From: Hypsibius dujardini
Lineage: Eukaryota; Tardigrada; Eutardigrada; Parachela; Hypsibiidae
Direction: 5' to 3'
Assembly: GCA_001579985.1 (NCBI GenBank)
Contig: LRSR01003441.1
Span: 1 to 27,098, forward strand
Length of the DNA stretch: 27,098 nt
Shown here: positions 10,460-20,336 of the stretch, piece after piece
Numbering within the stretch: position 1 is the first letter of the stretch
How the letters are laid out: each line of letters starts with the position of its first letter
The notes under the pieces: generated by a model
What the model saw: only the letters and a program-made list of their open reading frames with translations
Database searches by the model: none
Told to the model about the DNA's origin: nothing
Position numbers and translations under genes: made by a program

Positions 10460-12228
10460 ATGCCTGATCTACTACATGATTCGCGAAAGACTTCAGAATT
10501 TGAAGTCATGACGCGTGGGCTTCGGCATTCCTCGGGGAGAACGCTCACGCGGCTAGAAGCAGCCAAGAAGATCTTTGTAAGTTGAAAATCTGAAGATTTT
10601 TTCCCATTCTTATCAGATTAAAGGGGATAGTTCACGTCGTTTTTTTTCTGGCAGTATAGGGCATGGGGGTCTCGCACTCCGCCGCGGAGATGCACGCGAA
10701 GTGTGTGGAACGTTTGAAGAAGCACTTGGAGGCCAAAGCGCAGGAGGAAGGGGAGAAACCGCAGAAAAGGAAAGTCAAACTGCAACATCCATCGTACGTA
10801 CACACGTGGCAAAAACCTTGCACTAACCGAGTTAGGCTATTACACTCGTTACATGGCTGTTGTACACAGCCCCGAGTTACAGTGCTTAATTCGGTCAGCG
10901 CAAACTTTTTGCCACCTGTGTAGCTTTGTTCTATTCAAATGCACTTATCCCGGCGGTCGATTCTTTGATTGACGCAATGCTGTTGCAGCTTTATGGCAGC
11001 GAAACTGCGAGTCTGTCACAATCATCTTCGAGGAAAGCGTCTCGCTGTAAGTAACTAAGCATAAAAAAAGGAAACGCGTGAGGAATCGGGCCTATTCCTG
11101 ATCAGCCATTTTTCTGGCCTATTCCTGATCACCCATTTTTCTGGCCTCTTCCTGATCAGCCATTTTTCCGGCCTATTCAGTGCCAGTTTTTAAAGTCAGG
11201 AAACGGAGTATAAATAGATTTGAATGAAAATCACACCTGCAAGTTTTCGGTTCCATGAGATAATGGTCACCCTCGCTCCGCCCCTTGGCTACTTACACCA
11301 ATCGATTGCAAATGAAATTTGGGATCGGTCGAAATAATGTCGATCAAACGTGCTTTCGATATTTTGGTGAATTGAGCAGTGATTGATATGGCATTGCCAA
11401 TGGCCAGGAATTAGGCTCATCGTACGCCGGATTCCTCGCTCGTACCGATTCTTTCGTTTGAAGCCATTCGTGGACATATACAGCTGTGGCACGATTTCTT
11501 GACGAAGAACAAGGGCCGTTAAGTGGAACGCAACATACACAGTAAATAGGAACGGACAAACTGCACGGCCCAGAAAATCAATCAATTGCAAATATACTCT
11601 CTTTACTGTGTGGGGTCTCAGTTGATTGATGTCTTACTTATTGCTTCAAACGAACGCGAAAATTTTCAGTCGTTGTAAAGATTGATTCATCGATTGATTC
11701 CAAAAATGCCATCTTCAAAGCCTCCCACCCCTGTCCCAATTTTACATAAAATTGCAATTTCCTTGTTTAAGAAGTTCTATATTTTCGTTGTTCAAATGTA
11801 AGCGAAAATCTATAATTTTTCCCGGTTTGTCTGTTCCGATTAAAACAGCTTATTTCGTAAAGCGTGCGTTCCACTTAACGGCCCTTGTTCTTCGTCAAGA
11901 AATCGTGCCATAGCTGTATGCAACGTGAAGTTAAGCGTGTGTCTGAACCAAAACAGGAGATCGAGAATCAAGTGCTAATCGCCGGCCAGGAAAACGCCAT
12001 CGACGGATTGCGCCTGCAAACGTTCATGGATTACGATTTGAGCACGCCGAATATTCCGCGTCGTCAGTCCATGACGCCTAAAGAGGTAAGCCATATCATA
12101 AAAAGCGGTGCGGAACACCAAAAACCATGAAGATCCAGTATGAAAAAGAGTTTTTTAGGCAGATCGCCCTCCTCGAGCGGCTCATCCGGGAAACGAGCTG
12201 TCGCTTCACGACTGAAAGGAGAAACTGA
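10460..12228 (+). CDS. Unrecognised small basic protein, 5 coding exons, model partly uncertain
   Basis: Proposed exons: 10460-10576, 10660-10793, 10989-11046, about 11936-12085 and 12163-12228, all phase-compatible, giving roughly 174 aa. I do not recognise the family. The protein is rich in Lys/Arg and likely helical: it starts MPDLLHDSRKTSEFEVM, then LTRLEAAKKIFGMGVSHSAA, a charged helix (CVERLKKHLEAKAQEEGEK), a basic run (QKRKVKLQ), LRVCHNHLRGKRLA, a patch DYDLSTPNIPRRQSMTPKE with possible phosphorylation sites, and a C-terminal amphipathic IALLERLIRE. No signal peptide or membrane segment is seen. It is divergent from EBAG9 and convergent with the ZnT gene (224 bp between stops). Two points are uncertain. 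The start of exon 4 lies just after a family C MITE, with alternative in-phase acceptors before 11936 and 11957. The last exon could begin at 12159 in another frame. Confidence 0.55.
10801..10920. mobile_element. MITE family B, copy 2
   Basis: A 120-bp element with termini CACACGTGGCAAAAACC and TTTTTGCCACCTGTG, flanked by TA on both sides (10799-10800 and 10921-10922). It lies seven bases into an intron of the plus-strand gene, immediately after the 5' splice site (GT at 10794). Confidence 0.88.
11089..11178 (+). repeat. 27-bp tandem repeat, 3.3 units
   Basis: Units at 11089-11115, 11116-11142 and 11143-11169 follow GGCCTATTCCTGATCA...CATTTTTCT with one to three substitutions, then a partial unit to 11178. 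It is in the intron starting at 11047. Confidence 0.88.
11481..11916. mobile_element. MITE family C, long copy
   Basis: A 436-bp element with about 50-bp terminal inverted repeats. The left starts CAGCTGTGGCACGATTTC at 11481 and the right ends with the complement at 11916 (one mismatch). TA duplications lie at 11479-11480 and 11917-11918. Its termini match the 102-bp element at 6949, but its interior differs. No transposase is encoded. It ends about 20 bp before an exon of the plus-strand gene. Confidence 0.87.
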
Positions 12229-12451
12229 GAAAAAAGAAGGCATCGCAAAGGACGGAACTTTGGGATAATCGATTACAGCAGAACTGTTCACGCATGAAAT
12301 ATATTTGCAATACATTAGAGATACTTGGGGGCAAGTAATCACAGAAAGGTCCGTCCCATCCCATCGCCAACAACATACAAAAAAATCACAAAGCAAGGAA
12401 AATGTGAGGAACCACGACACGGACAGGCGCGTGGTGAAGAAGACAGGGCAT

Positions 12452-14065
12452 CTAATTGTTCGGCTCTTTGCAAGCGAGGCAGTGATTCATCAGATCGTGA
12501 TAGTCCTCAATCTGAAGGGTCGTCTCGTGGATGTTGAATTCCGTGCGCAGTTTGAGCAAGCCCGTTCGCAGCACTTCCTGAGCGTTCGCCGACGGGTCTG
12601 AAAAAAGAGAATACCACAAATTTACTCCACACTTTCGAGGGAGAAGGGGCAAATGGAGTTTAGATTAGAGAAAACCATACTGATAGCCAAATGGGCGCTG
12701 AGAGCAATCTTGTCCATGGTCAAGGCCCATATTCTTAAATTGTGGATTTTGATGACACCCGGAATTTTCTTCAACGATTCATGAACTTGATCAAAGTCCA
12801 TGCCGCGCGGAAGACCTTCCATCAACACGAGGAGGGTCTCTCGCATGATTTGTATGGTGGTGAAGAGGACCAGGATGGAGAAGAGAAACGTGCAGATTGG
12901 ATCCACGATTTGCCAGTCGGGCTGCAAAAAACAAGCAACATGTTTCCCTGAAGCGAATAAATGAAATTAATATTAATATCTGATCTTGAACCTTTTGCCT
13001 GCTCTTTGTTCGTTTGTTTGCCTGACTTCGTTTGCCTGCCCTTTGTTCGTTTTTTTGCCTGGCTTCGTTCGTTTGCCTGGCTTCTTTCGGTTTGCCTGGC
13101 TGTGGAAACTGTCTGTCTCTCATGCAGTTGTGAGCAACCGATGAAGGTACCAGGGTGTAATAAAGCCTCCAGCCTGACGGTACCTTGTAATAGATGACAT
13201 ACGACGCGATGAGAACACCAACGCTCTGGAAGAGATCTCCCACTACATGGATGAAAGCGGCTCGCACGTTAATGTTCATTCCTTCCTCGTGGCCATGCCC
13301 ATGCCCGTGCCCTACAGCCTTCGTAATGGTTATTTCCACCGGACCATGCACCTCCGTGTGTTCTCCTCCATGGTTATGATGGCCACCACCTCCTCCGGAA
13401 TGGCTGTGTGCATGCCCATGTGAATCGCCGTGGTCATGACCGTGATCGTCGTGATGACCATGCCCACTGTGGTCGTGATGGTGGTGCGATTCAGTATGAC
13501 TGTGGTTGTGATGCGCGTCCAAGGTAACCCCAATTCTCTCATTGGACATGGCAGGCGGACCGTGGGAATGTCCGTGGGAATGTCCATGGTCGTGCCCGTG
13601 AGAGTGCCCGTGGTCGTGCCCGTGGTCGTGCCCGTGATGGTGGTGCCCTCCGGCATCGTGCAATGTCATTCCCATTCTAGATGGAGGGTGGATGAAGAAA
13701 ATGTAAGCAAACGCCTTCAAAAGTTTCACGAGTGAATAAAAATGCACCGTACATAATGTTGAAGGCCACTCCAACACCAGCAGTGATCATCATGGCAGTA
13801 GCGTCGATTTTGTAGTCTCCGGAGCGAACACGAAGAATCGCCTCATACACCAAAATTCCCGTGATGACCCAGATCATGATAACTGACGTGAGTGCTCCTA
13901 TAACCTCTGTAGCAAATAAAAATAATTGATAAGTGATTTTGAAATCAAGCGAGAAAACTCAATATAGATTTTCCGGTTTGTTTGTTTTCCATTTGTCTGT
14001 CTGTCTGCCTGTCTGTCTGTCTACCCGTCTGTGCCTGTCTGTGCCTGCCTGCCTGCCTGCCTGCC

Positions 14066-14112
<47 letters not shown>

Positions 14113-16103
14113 GTCTGTCTCTGTCTGTCTGCATGTTTGCCTGCATATGTTTTCCTGCATGATTCTGTCTGTCTGTCCGTCTGTCTGCTAGTATGTCTGT
14201 CCATCACTGCTTCGACCTTTATTAAATTATAAGACGATCTTACCAGCACGATACCAGCCGAAGCTCATGCGTTTTGTTGCCGGCCGAGTCGCTAGCCATA
14301 GCGAGAACAGGCTTATCATAAATGACGCAAAATCGGTCAACAGATGCGCGGCATCCGTCAGGATCGCAAGACTTCCGGCAATATATCCGCCTAGAACGAA
14401 ACCGACAGACAATCAGAAGTGGAAAGAATGAGCAAACGGGTATAGAAGACATGGATCACCGACTTACCGACGGCTTCACCGATCAAAAAAACGAGGCATA
14501 AAACGGACGCCAAAATCAACTTCCTCCTGGCTTTCTTTGAGCTCTCAGAGAGGGCAGGTGGAGCATGACAGTGATCGTGGCTGCTGTTGGTAGATTCCAC
14601 AACTGCTGAGTGGTGGGTTTGACCCCTGACAAGACTGTCGCGTGAGTCCCGGCTCGTTATGGAAACGTTGTCGCCGTCGTCCAAAGATCTTCTTGATCCA
14701 CTGAAAAGGACACAACAGTTTTAGTAGAAGTTTTCAAAGACCGAAAACTGTTCTGTACTACCGAGATCTACGTCTTTTCCGTTTCCTCAAAATTAACAAA
14801 GCGCCCTCTCTTCCTGATTTCACTCAAAATGATAAACGAGTACCAGTATTCATTCAATCAATCATTCAGTCAATCAATCAGTCAATCAATCAATCAGTCA
14901 ATCAATCAATCAATTAATCAATCAATCAATCAATCAGTCAATCAATCAGTCAATCAATCAATCAATCAATCAGTCAGTGAATCAATCATTCGATCAATCA
15001 TTCGATCAATCAATCAATCCATTACAAGTTATAATGGGTAGCAAAAAATACAATTGTAGGAAGCGGCTCGCCGTTAAGTCCCGCCTTGTAAAGCGGAAAC
15101 ATTACAGATACAAAATTAAAAGAATACACATAAACGAGCAAAAATATTATGAAATCAACAGAGAATTGATCCGAGCACAGCATACTTTGCGAAGATTGAG
15201 GGGAAAGAGTTAGCGATATTTCCGCCAATTCGTCTAGCCCCCCGTGTAAAGCTTATTATGGTGTCGTCCATTGTTAAAACGCAAGAAATTCAGGTTAAAA
15301 AAAAATACAAAAAATACGCTAAAAGAGATTCATTCATCAATGGTGTGAAAAGAAAACCGGGGGCGAAACGAGAACTGCAGAGAGAACTGTAGTGCCACGA
15401 TTATAACGGTCGGTTTAGCCCCGCCTCCGTCACACGCGCCTCTATCACCACTTGGCACAGACAACACACACAGGCCGAGTGTGCTGCCCGGGTGTAGAAA
15501 GCGACCGTTGTAATCGTGGCACTACAGTGTACGCGTGCGGAAGTCTCGTTTTGCACATAGGGTTTGTACTGACACGACAATGCAAGTCGCTGCGTGCAAA
15601 GAGAACTATCATCCGTCATCACCAGCGCCGGCGGGCACGGCAAGAATGAATTTCGGTTCAAAAGGCCATGAGGTGAATCACCAAACAATCAAATCGCAAG
15701 ATGAGAAATCCTCGCTCGCGATAGCCCGATGATGTAGGGTATCAGTCAAGTAGAAATCACCTTTACGTTAAACGAGTCTGCAGTTACAAAACGCTTGATT
15801 TCTACTCCATTAATTTCATAATATTCACTTACTCCGCATCATTAACTTTCGAGGGCAAATTTGTCTCGGAACTGGAATGTGAGTGCTTATTTCAAGCGGC
15901 TACATGCTTGAAAAATGCTGAAAAAACAACAGGAGAGGAAAATTTCACTCGAGCACTCACTTTGCTTCGGAATAAAAAGGTTTAGTGATCCGACGGATGC
16001 TGCGTCTGCTGCCGCGCGGAGTCAGCAGCGTGGTTGTATCCGTGGCATCAATATGCTGGTAGTTCGGCAGACTTTGACTGATAATTTCATTTCCCGTATC
16101 CAT
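12452..16103 (-). CDS. SLC30 (ZnT) zinc transporter with a very long histidine-rich loop, 7 exons
   Basis: Exons on minus: 16103-15961, 14700-14468, 14390-14244, 13906-13753, 13676-13184, 12921-12681 and 12597-12452. Total 1557 nt (518 aa plus stop), all junctions in phase. The protein is a cation diffusion facilitator of the ZnT2/3/4/8 group, which exchanges Zn2+ for protons to load vesicles or export zinc. Evidence: an HCHA motif before TM1; [20 protein letters not shown]; the TM2 zinc site HLLTD (141-145); [18 protein letters not shown]; the TM5 zinc site HVVGD (369-373); [23 protein letters not shown]; and the cytosolic domain LRIWALT...[15 protein letters not shown]. Residues about 230-361 form a loop with roughly 45 histidines, against about 20-30 residues in vertebrate relatives. 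The first exon is assigned by phase and composition only, and its open frame continues upstream to 16235, so the true start is uncertain. The first intron (about 1.26 kb) holds an AATC array and a family A MITE. Confidence 0.93.
13008..13104. repeat. Degenerate TTCGTTTGCCTGGC-type repeat
   Basis: Irregular repeats of TTCGTTTGCCTG and GGCTTCGTTCG lie in the ZnT intron at 12922-13183. No coding exon fits here. Confidence 0.7.
13994..14205. repeat. CTGT/CTGC tetranucleotide array
   Basis: A long run of CTGT with CTGC interruptions lies in the ZnT intron at 13907-14243. In the minus-strand transcript it reads as ACAG/GCAG. All six frames stay open, which creates spurious Cys/Leu/Ser/Val-rich open frames. 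Confidence 0.95.
14851..15020. repeat. AATC tetranucleotide array
   Basis: About 170 bp of CAATCAATCAGTCAATC-type repeats in the long first intron of the ZnT gene. It encodes a spurious Ser-Ile-Asn-Gln-rich open frame. Confidence 0.95.
15387..15527. mobile_element. MITE family A, copy 3 (inverted relative to copies 1 and 2)
   Basis: A 141-bp element with clean inverted termini, CTGTAGTGCCACGATTATAA and the complement ending GTGGCACTACAG. The interior carries the family blocks GCCCCGCCTCCGTCACAC and GCTGCCCGGGTG. The flanks are not an intact TA pair, suggesting later mutation. It is in the first ZnT intron. Confidence 0.88.
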
Positions 16104-16430
16104 GACAGGATGGAAAAAAGGTGACGGGATACGACGAACAAAGGAATTGTAGAAGCAGAAGGGGAAATCTGCCAAAGACGTCTTCAAGAATTTAGGTCGT
16201 CCTTCTCCTTCCGCCCGCTGTATGGCATTATTCACTTTCCCAATTCGTTTTGAGCCTGCAAAAGTAAGATTGCGAGAAGATAGGATTTTCCGAATGCGAT
16301 GGTCGATTGTGGCCGTGGAGGAGGAGGCAGATTGAATGTTTAATCAGTCGAGGTCGGTGCTGGTTTCAAAGTTCGTGCGCTCTGCATTTTCATTGCGGGC
16401 ACAATATTTGCTGATCGACAATCAGCTGAT
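16104..16430. other. Region upstream of the ZnT first coding exon
   Basis: A frame open from 16235 joins the ZnT start in phase, and a good acceptor (TTTTGCAG) lies near 16259 on minus, so part of this may be a 5' UTR or an N-terminal extension. No promoter element is identifiable. Confidence 0.35.
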
Positions 16431-16438
16431 GAGCTGTC

Positions 16439-16515
16439 TGCGGAGCGGACGCTGTCTGACTGCGGAGCGGACGCTGTCTGTTTACGGAGCGGACGCTGTC
16501 TGTCTGCGTAGCGGA
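16439..16515. repeat. About 20-22-bp tandem repeat, 3.3 units
   Basis: Units of GCGGAGCGGACGCTGTCTG separated by two to four variable bases. It is non-coding, and the spurious open frames across it are antisense to each other. Confidence 0.8.
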
Positions 16516-16599
16516 TCCGCTCGGCGGGCCACCTAATATGGCAATTTATTATATTATTGACAGATGTGTCGAAGCGAAGATTCCTATTTCTCACATGGA

Positions 16600-17040
16600 A
16601 TTAGTGTGGTTTAGATAAATTTAAATCATGATTTAAAATAAGCCAAAAATAGACTGTTTAGTTAAATTAAATTGGTTATTTAATTTAAAATCAGACGCCT
16701 TTTCACGTGTCGATTTTTGATTTAATTAAAAATATAATTTGTTACACACATAACAAAAACCTTGCGCTAACCGAGTTAAGCCATTACACTCGTTTGACGC
16801 TTGGCTGTTGTACCTGTTGCACACAGCCCCTGAGTTAAAGTGCTTAATTCGGTTAGCGCACGGTTTTTGCCACGTGTTTTAAATCATGTTAAATCAACAT
16901 TGATTTCAATTCAGATTTGATTTAAAATACCGGAAAACAAGATTTTATTTTAAAATAGATTATGATTGGTTGAATTTAGAAGCAGACTCTGGTCACGTGC
17001 CTATTTCATTTTTTTTAAATTTAATATCTTGATCTAAACT
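16600..17040. repeat. AT-rich TTTAAATCATG-type repeat region split by a MITE
   Basis: Repeated TTTAAATCATG and TTAAATTAAAT blocks occur on both sides of the family B MITE at 16745-16877, and similar sequence recurs near 18305-18360. It may be an older element into which the MITE inserted. No coding potential. Confidence 0.5.
16745..16877. mobile_element. MITE family B, copy 3
   Basis: Left end ACACACATAACAAAAACC (mutated) followed by TTGCGCTAACCGAGTTAAG. Right end GGTTAGCGCACGGTTTTTGCCACGTGT in pieces, matching the complement. It is inserted into AT-rich repeat sequence. Confidence 0.82.
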
Positions 17041-17626
17041 GGACAGATTAAGTTGAATTTTATTCCCGACGAACGGACGAAATGTCAGATGGTGGAAGAA
17101 AAGACTACGAGTCACTGTCACAGAAACAAACTTGACTGGAGCGAGATGGTTAAAAGAAGAGAAAAGGTCACGCGAGCAACAGACCCGGCGAGACAAAAAC
17201 CGGCACGCCCACCATTAACAACTCACAGACAGGAGCGCTACTAAAACAGCCCCGTAATAAACGGCAGATTCATCCTCCCAAAAAAGCAACGATAGCATTC
17301 ATTAGACTGTGGTCTGCTGAATGCTGACACTCCCAAAACGTGTCAGCCATCGAATCTCGAGACTCGGCGTGACTCGACGAAGTTCCAAGATGACTTCTTA
17401 ACGCGCTTAAACCTCCCAAAGATTGCAGTACTGTACGCTCCCGATCTCAAGAGTCGATCTCAAGGGTCTGGCCCGAAAACACGTTCCGTCGTTCGCTTGG
17501 TTGTTCATTCAGATTCACTTAAACGTCATTGGTCTTAAAAATGTTCATCACCGTAATGCCCATCATCAATCATCATTTCAATCAAGCAAGGTAGCATATC
17601 CTGTCAGGCAAAAATCAACGGGCCAA
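17041..17626. other. Stretch without a recognised gene
   Basis: Only short open frames of ordinary composition are present on either strand; none shows a recognisable motif. It separates the ZnT upstream region from the decayed F-box gene. Confidence 0.4.
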
Positions 17627-17949
17627 TCACGGACAAGTGAACGGAATTGAATGAGCCGCTGAAGCTTGACGTGAATCAGCGGGGGTGGGGCATAGTCGAC
17701 CCTTGAGGTCAGGAGCGTGCAGTACGCGAGGGAGCGAAAATGCACAATAGCGCCGGCACTTCAAGCGAGACTGCGCGGCCTTGAGGCGGTAAACATTCCC
17801 GCGGCGATCAAAGTCGTATTCCTCGGAGACAAACTCACACGGCGACGGGACCAATTCCGGGGTCTTGTACCCAAGCACGAGGAGCGCCAGCAGGATGCGG
17901 AGCGGTGCGTCCAAGCCCTCGTAGAAATCCACGTCTTGATGGGCGCAAA

Positions 17950-18151
17950 CAGTGGCGCGCCGAGCTTTGGTTTAAGGGGGGTGTTTTTTGTTGTGTCCGA
18001 AATATTTCCGATAGAACGTAAGGGGGGAGTATTGCATGACAATTCTCAATCATGGTGTTTTTCTCTAAATGGGGGATCCTTAGGGCACATTTTTTACTTT
18101 CGAGGGGGGGGGGGTTTAGATCAACAAATCACCCCCCTCGGCGCGCCACTG
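17950..18151. mobile_element. Complete hAT-like MITE (family F) with 8-bp target duplication
   Basis: 202 bp with terminal inverted repeats CAGTGGCGCGCCGA / TCGGCGCGCCACTG. It is flanked by identical 8-mers GGCGCAAA at 17942-17949 and 18152-18159. An 8-bp duplication and a CAGTGG-type end are hallmarks of the hAT superfamily. There is no coding capacity. Removing the element and one 8-mer restores a continuous open frame on minus, so it landed in coding sequence. Confidence 0.92.
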
Positions 18152-19408
18152 GGCGCAAAACAGACCGTCATGCTCTGGGCAAGTGATGCCATGGTGCCTG
18201 GTGAGCGAAAAAACCGCCCCAATTACTCACAAGGTCTTTTCAAACCCGGTGGTCCATGATAAACCATGATAACAGAACATCAACTCAGCCCTGAGGAAAA
18301 ATAAGTGTTATTTAAATTAAATCAAGATTATGATTTGGAATTAGATTAAAAATGAACAAGTCGCCAGGGAATTGATTGTAAACAAAACTGTACAAATAAT
18401 TTAATTTAAATAAATGCTTCTTTTGACCTATTTCAAGTCATTACCTAAATCAATCTAAGCAACACTGATATTACTGAAAAGACAAAACATTTACAGGCAT
18501 TCCTCATCATGTCCCAAGTTGTGAGGTACATCCGGTCCAAGCAGGCAGCCGAGCCGTCGACGGCATTCAAGTTCGGAGGATTCCATCCGGTTCTCCGAAA
18601 ACGGTCACAGCAGAGCGTCGACTTCCAAGCGGTACTCCTTCAGATCCAAAAACGTCATCGCAGTCACGTGAAAGTACCAGTTCTTCAAAGCATTCACACC
18701 GGGGAGGGCGGGCTTCACGGCTTCCGCGGATTGTGGTGTTGAACGGCAGCGCCAGAGTTTAGAGCTCCTTGACGGTGATGGGTGGATCTTTGGTCGTCGG
18801 CAGCAGTACAGTCAACAACAAATTTCTTAGGTGATATTGCGTTAACGATCGTACGCATTGAACGACTAACTAAAGTAATGCAAATGTGCGTCGCGATGGT
18901 TGCGGATCCCAAGATTATGTACAGTAATGGTCTCCATGCCGGAACACTGCTTCAAAAAGGCCGCCATGTAGGGAAAGACGTGGGGAATGGCGTCGTAGTA
19001 AACGGCACCTTGCGCGAAGAAAGTGGCCAGTCGGATGGGCGCGAAGACGCTTGCGGTGACGGCGTCGAGACGGTCCCCGCGAAATGCGCTCTGCATCAAG
19101 CGAGTGGGAGTCCCCTCGAAGTGGGTGCATGCCTTTAGTTCGTATATGGTCTTGATGAGATGATTCCAGTGAGCGCAGACTCTGGAGAAAAGAGGGAAGG
19201 GAATCCAAACCGAAAATTAATATTATATCAGGACAACAGAACAATCAATGAATCAATCACCCAATCGAATTGCGAATCAATCAATCAATGCTGAAGTGAA
19301 ATGAAACAAAGCGACCAATCAATGAATCAATCAGCCAATCGTATTGCGAATCAATCAATAAATCAATGCTGAAGTGGAATGAGACAAAGCGACCATCGGA
19401 CTATACTT

Positions 19409-19451
19409 TGCCCGGGTGTAAAGACCGACCGTCATAATCGTGGCACTACAG
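19409..19451. mobile_element. MITE family A, copy 4 (one-ended remnant)
   Basis: Only the right end is present, from GCCCGGGTGTAAAG to GTGGCACTACAG, followed by TA at 19452-19453. On minus, that TA forms part of the GTA of the F-box exon's 5' splice site (exon ends at 19455). Confidence 0.83.
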
Positions 19452-19797
19452 TACCTGCCAAGTCGGGATCAATTGAAGCAAGTCCACCAGCTCCAGAATC
19501 ATCACCATCACCTCATCCGGCAACATCGCAAAGCTCAAATGACGCACCTGGATCGGTTGCTCAGTCATAGCCGTGGGCGCAACTTTCAGCTGGGCGATTT
19601 TAAGCGGCAATTCCTTCTCCAAGCGCTGCAGCTCCACCAGATCACTCTTCTTCACTTCACCACGCCGGACAGATTCTTTCAGGCCTTTTGAGAAATTCTT
19701 CACCTGCTCATACTCCTCCAACTGCAGCAGACGGGTGCGCTTTTCCCCTCGACTTCACGCAGCTCGGCCTCAATCTTGCGCAACTTCTCAATGGTCA

Positions 19798-19966
19798 GCA
19801 CATCACTGTTCAAACTTTCCGCCTTGTCCAGGTAGTCGGAAACCAGTGAGCCACTTCAACGACGCTTGTTGGGCCCGGAAAGGGAGGCAGAATTTCCGGT
19901 CGTCTTCGACGTCGACGGTGTCTGCTTTCCGGCTCCCCCTTTCTTGCCCGAAACTTTGCTGCTCGA
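19798..19966 (-). repeat. Direct segmental duplication, copy A
   Basis: About 165 bp matching 20164-20335 at over 90 percent by eye, covering the Ser/Thr/Lys-rich coding segment and the in-frame TGA. On the plus-strand left it continues into the rest of the F-box gene; on the right it ends at a family D element. Confidence 0.88.
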
Positions 19967-20163
19967 AACAGAATTTAATCTAACGGAGAGTCCCGCAAAT
20001 GGACAAAAGGGGCGGGGCAGGGGTAATACTTGAATAATCAACCAATCAACCAATCAACTTTGCTCCGATTGCTGCGGAGCTCTGCTGATTGATTGGTTGA
20101 TTGTTCAAGTATTACCCCTGCCTCAATTTAATCCAACGAAGGGTCCTGGAAATAGGCAAAAGG
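19967..20163. mobile_element. Family D element between the two duplicate copies
   Basis: Contains the family D arm (CAGAATTTAATCTAACGGAG, then AAAAGGGGCGGGGCAGGGG, then ACTTGAATAATCAACCAATC), its inverted half, and then a second arm in direct orientation (CAATTTAATCCAACGAAGGG at 20124). The same arms form the longer element at 25452-25778. Two arms in the same orientation bracket this copy, as would result from a duplication that included the element. Confidence 0.75.
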
Positions 20164-20336
20164 CACATCACTGTTCAAACTTTCCGCCTTGTCCAGGCAG
20201 TCGGAAACCAGTGAGCCACTTCAATGACGTTTGTTGGGCCCGGAAGGGGAGGCAGAATTTCCGGTCGTCTTCGACGTCGACGGTGTCTGCTTTCCGGCTC
20301 CTCCTTTCTTGCCCGAAACTTTGCCGCTCGGAGCGT
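20164..20336 (-). repeat. Direct segmental duplication, copy B
   Basis: Partner of 19798-19966. On its right side it continues into unique sequence carrying a possible start Met at 20343, so it is the 5' portion of the gene; its 3' portion stops at the element junction. Confidence 0.85.

Noticed and set aside
13330-13735. Met/Thr-rich and Val-rich open frames over the histidine-rich region
   Set aside because: They are alternative frames of the repetitive HGH-coding exon of the ZnT gene; only the His-rich frame continues the transporter.
13933-14249. Long open frames on both strands with Cys-Leu-Ser-Val or Asp-Arg-Gln-Thr repeats (also near 22541-22987, 23974-24279 and 26150-26604)
   Set aside because: They are translations of CTGT/CAGA tetranucleotide arrays, open in every frame, and lie inside introns of the ZnT and SLCO genes.
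15022-15228. Short open frames at 14977-15228 as a possible small gene
   Set aside because: No recognisable motif, and the frames overlap the AATC array and the ZnT first intron. Left as intron sequence.
17717-18259. A 180-aa plus-strand open frame
   Set aside because: It runs antisense through coding-like sequence and across the hAT-like MITE, and shows no protein family resemblance.
19856-20223. TGA in both F-box duplicates as a recoded (selenocysteine or readthrough) codon
   Set aside because: No CUA readthrough context follows and no selenoprotein family is recognised. Other frameshifts and insertions in the same gene favour plain decay.
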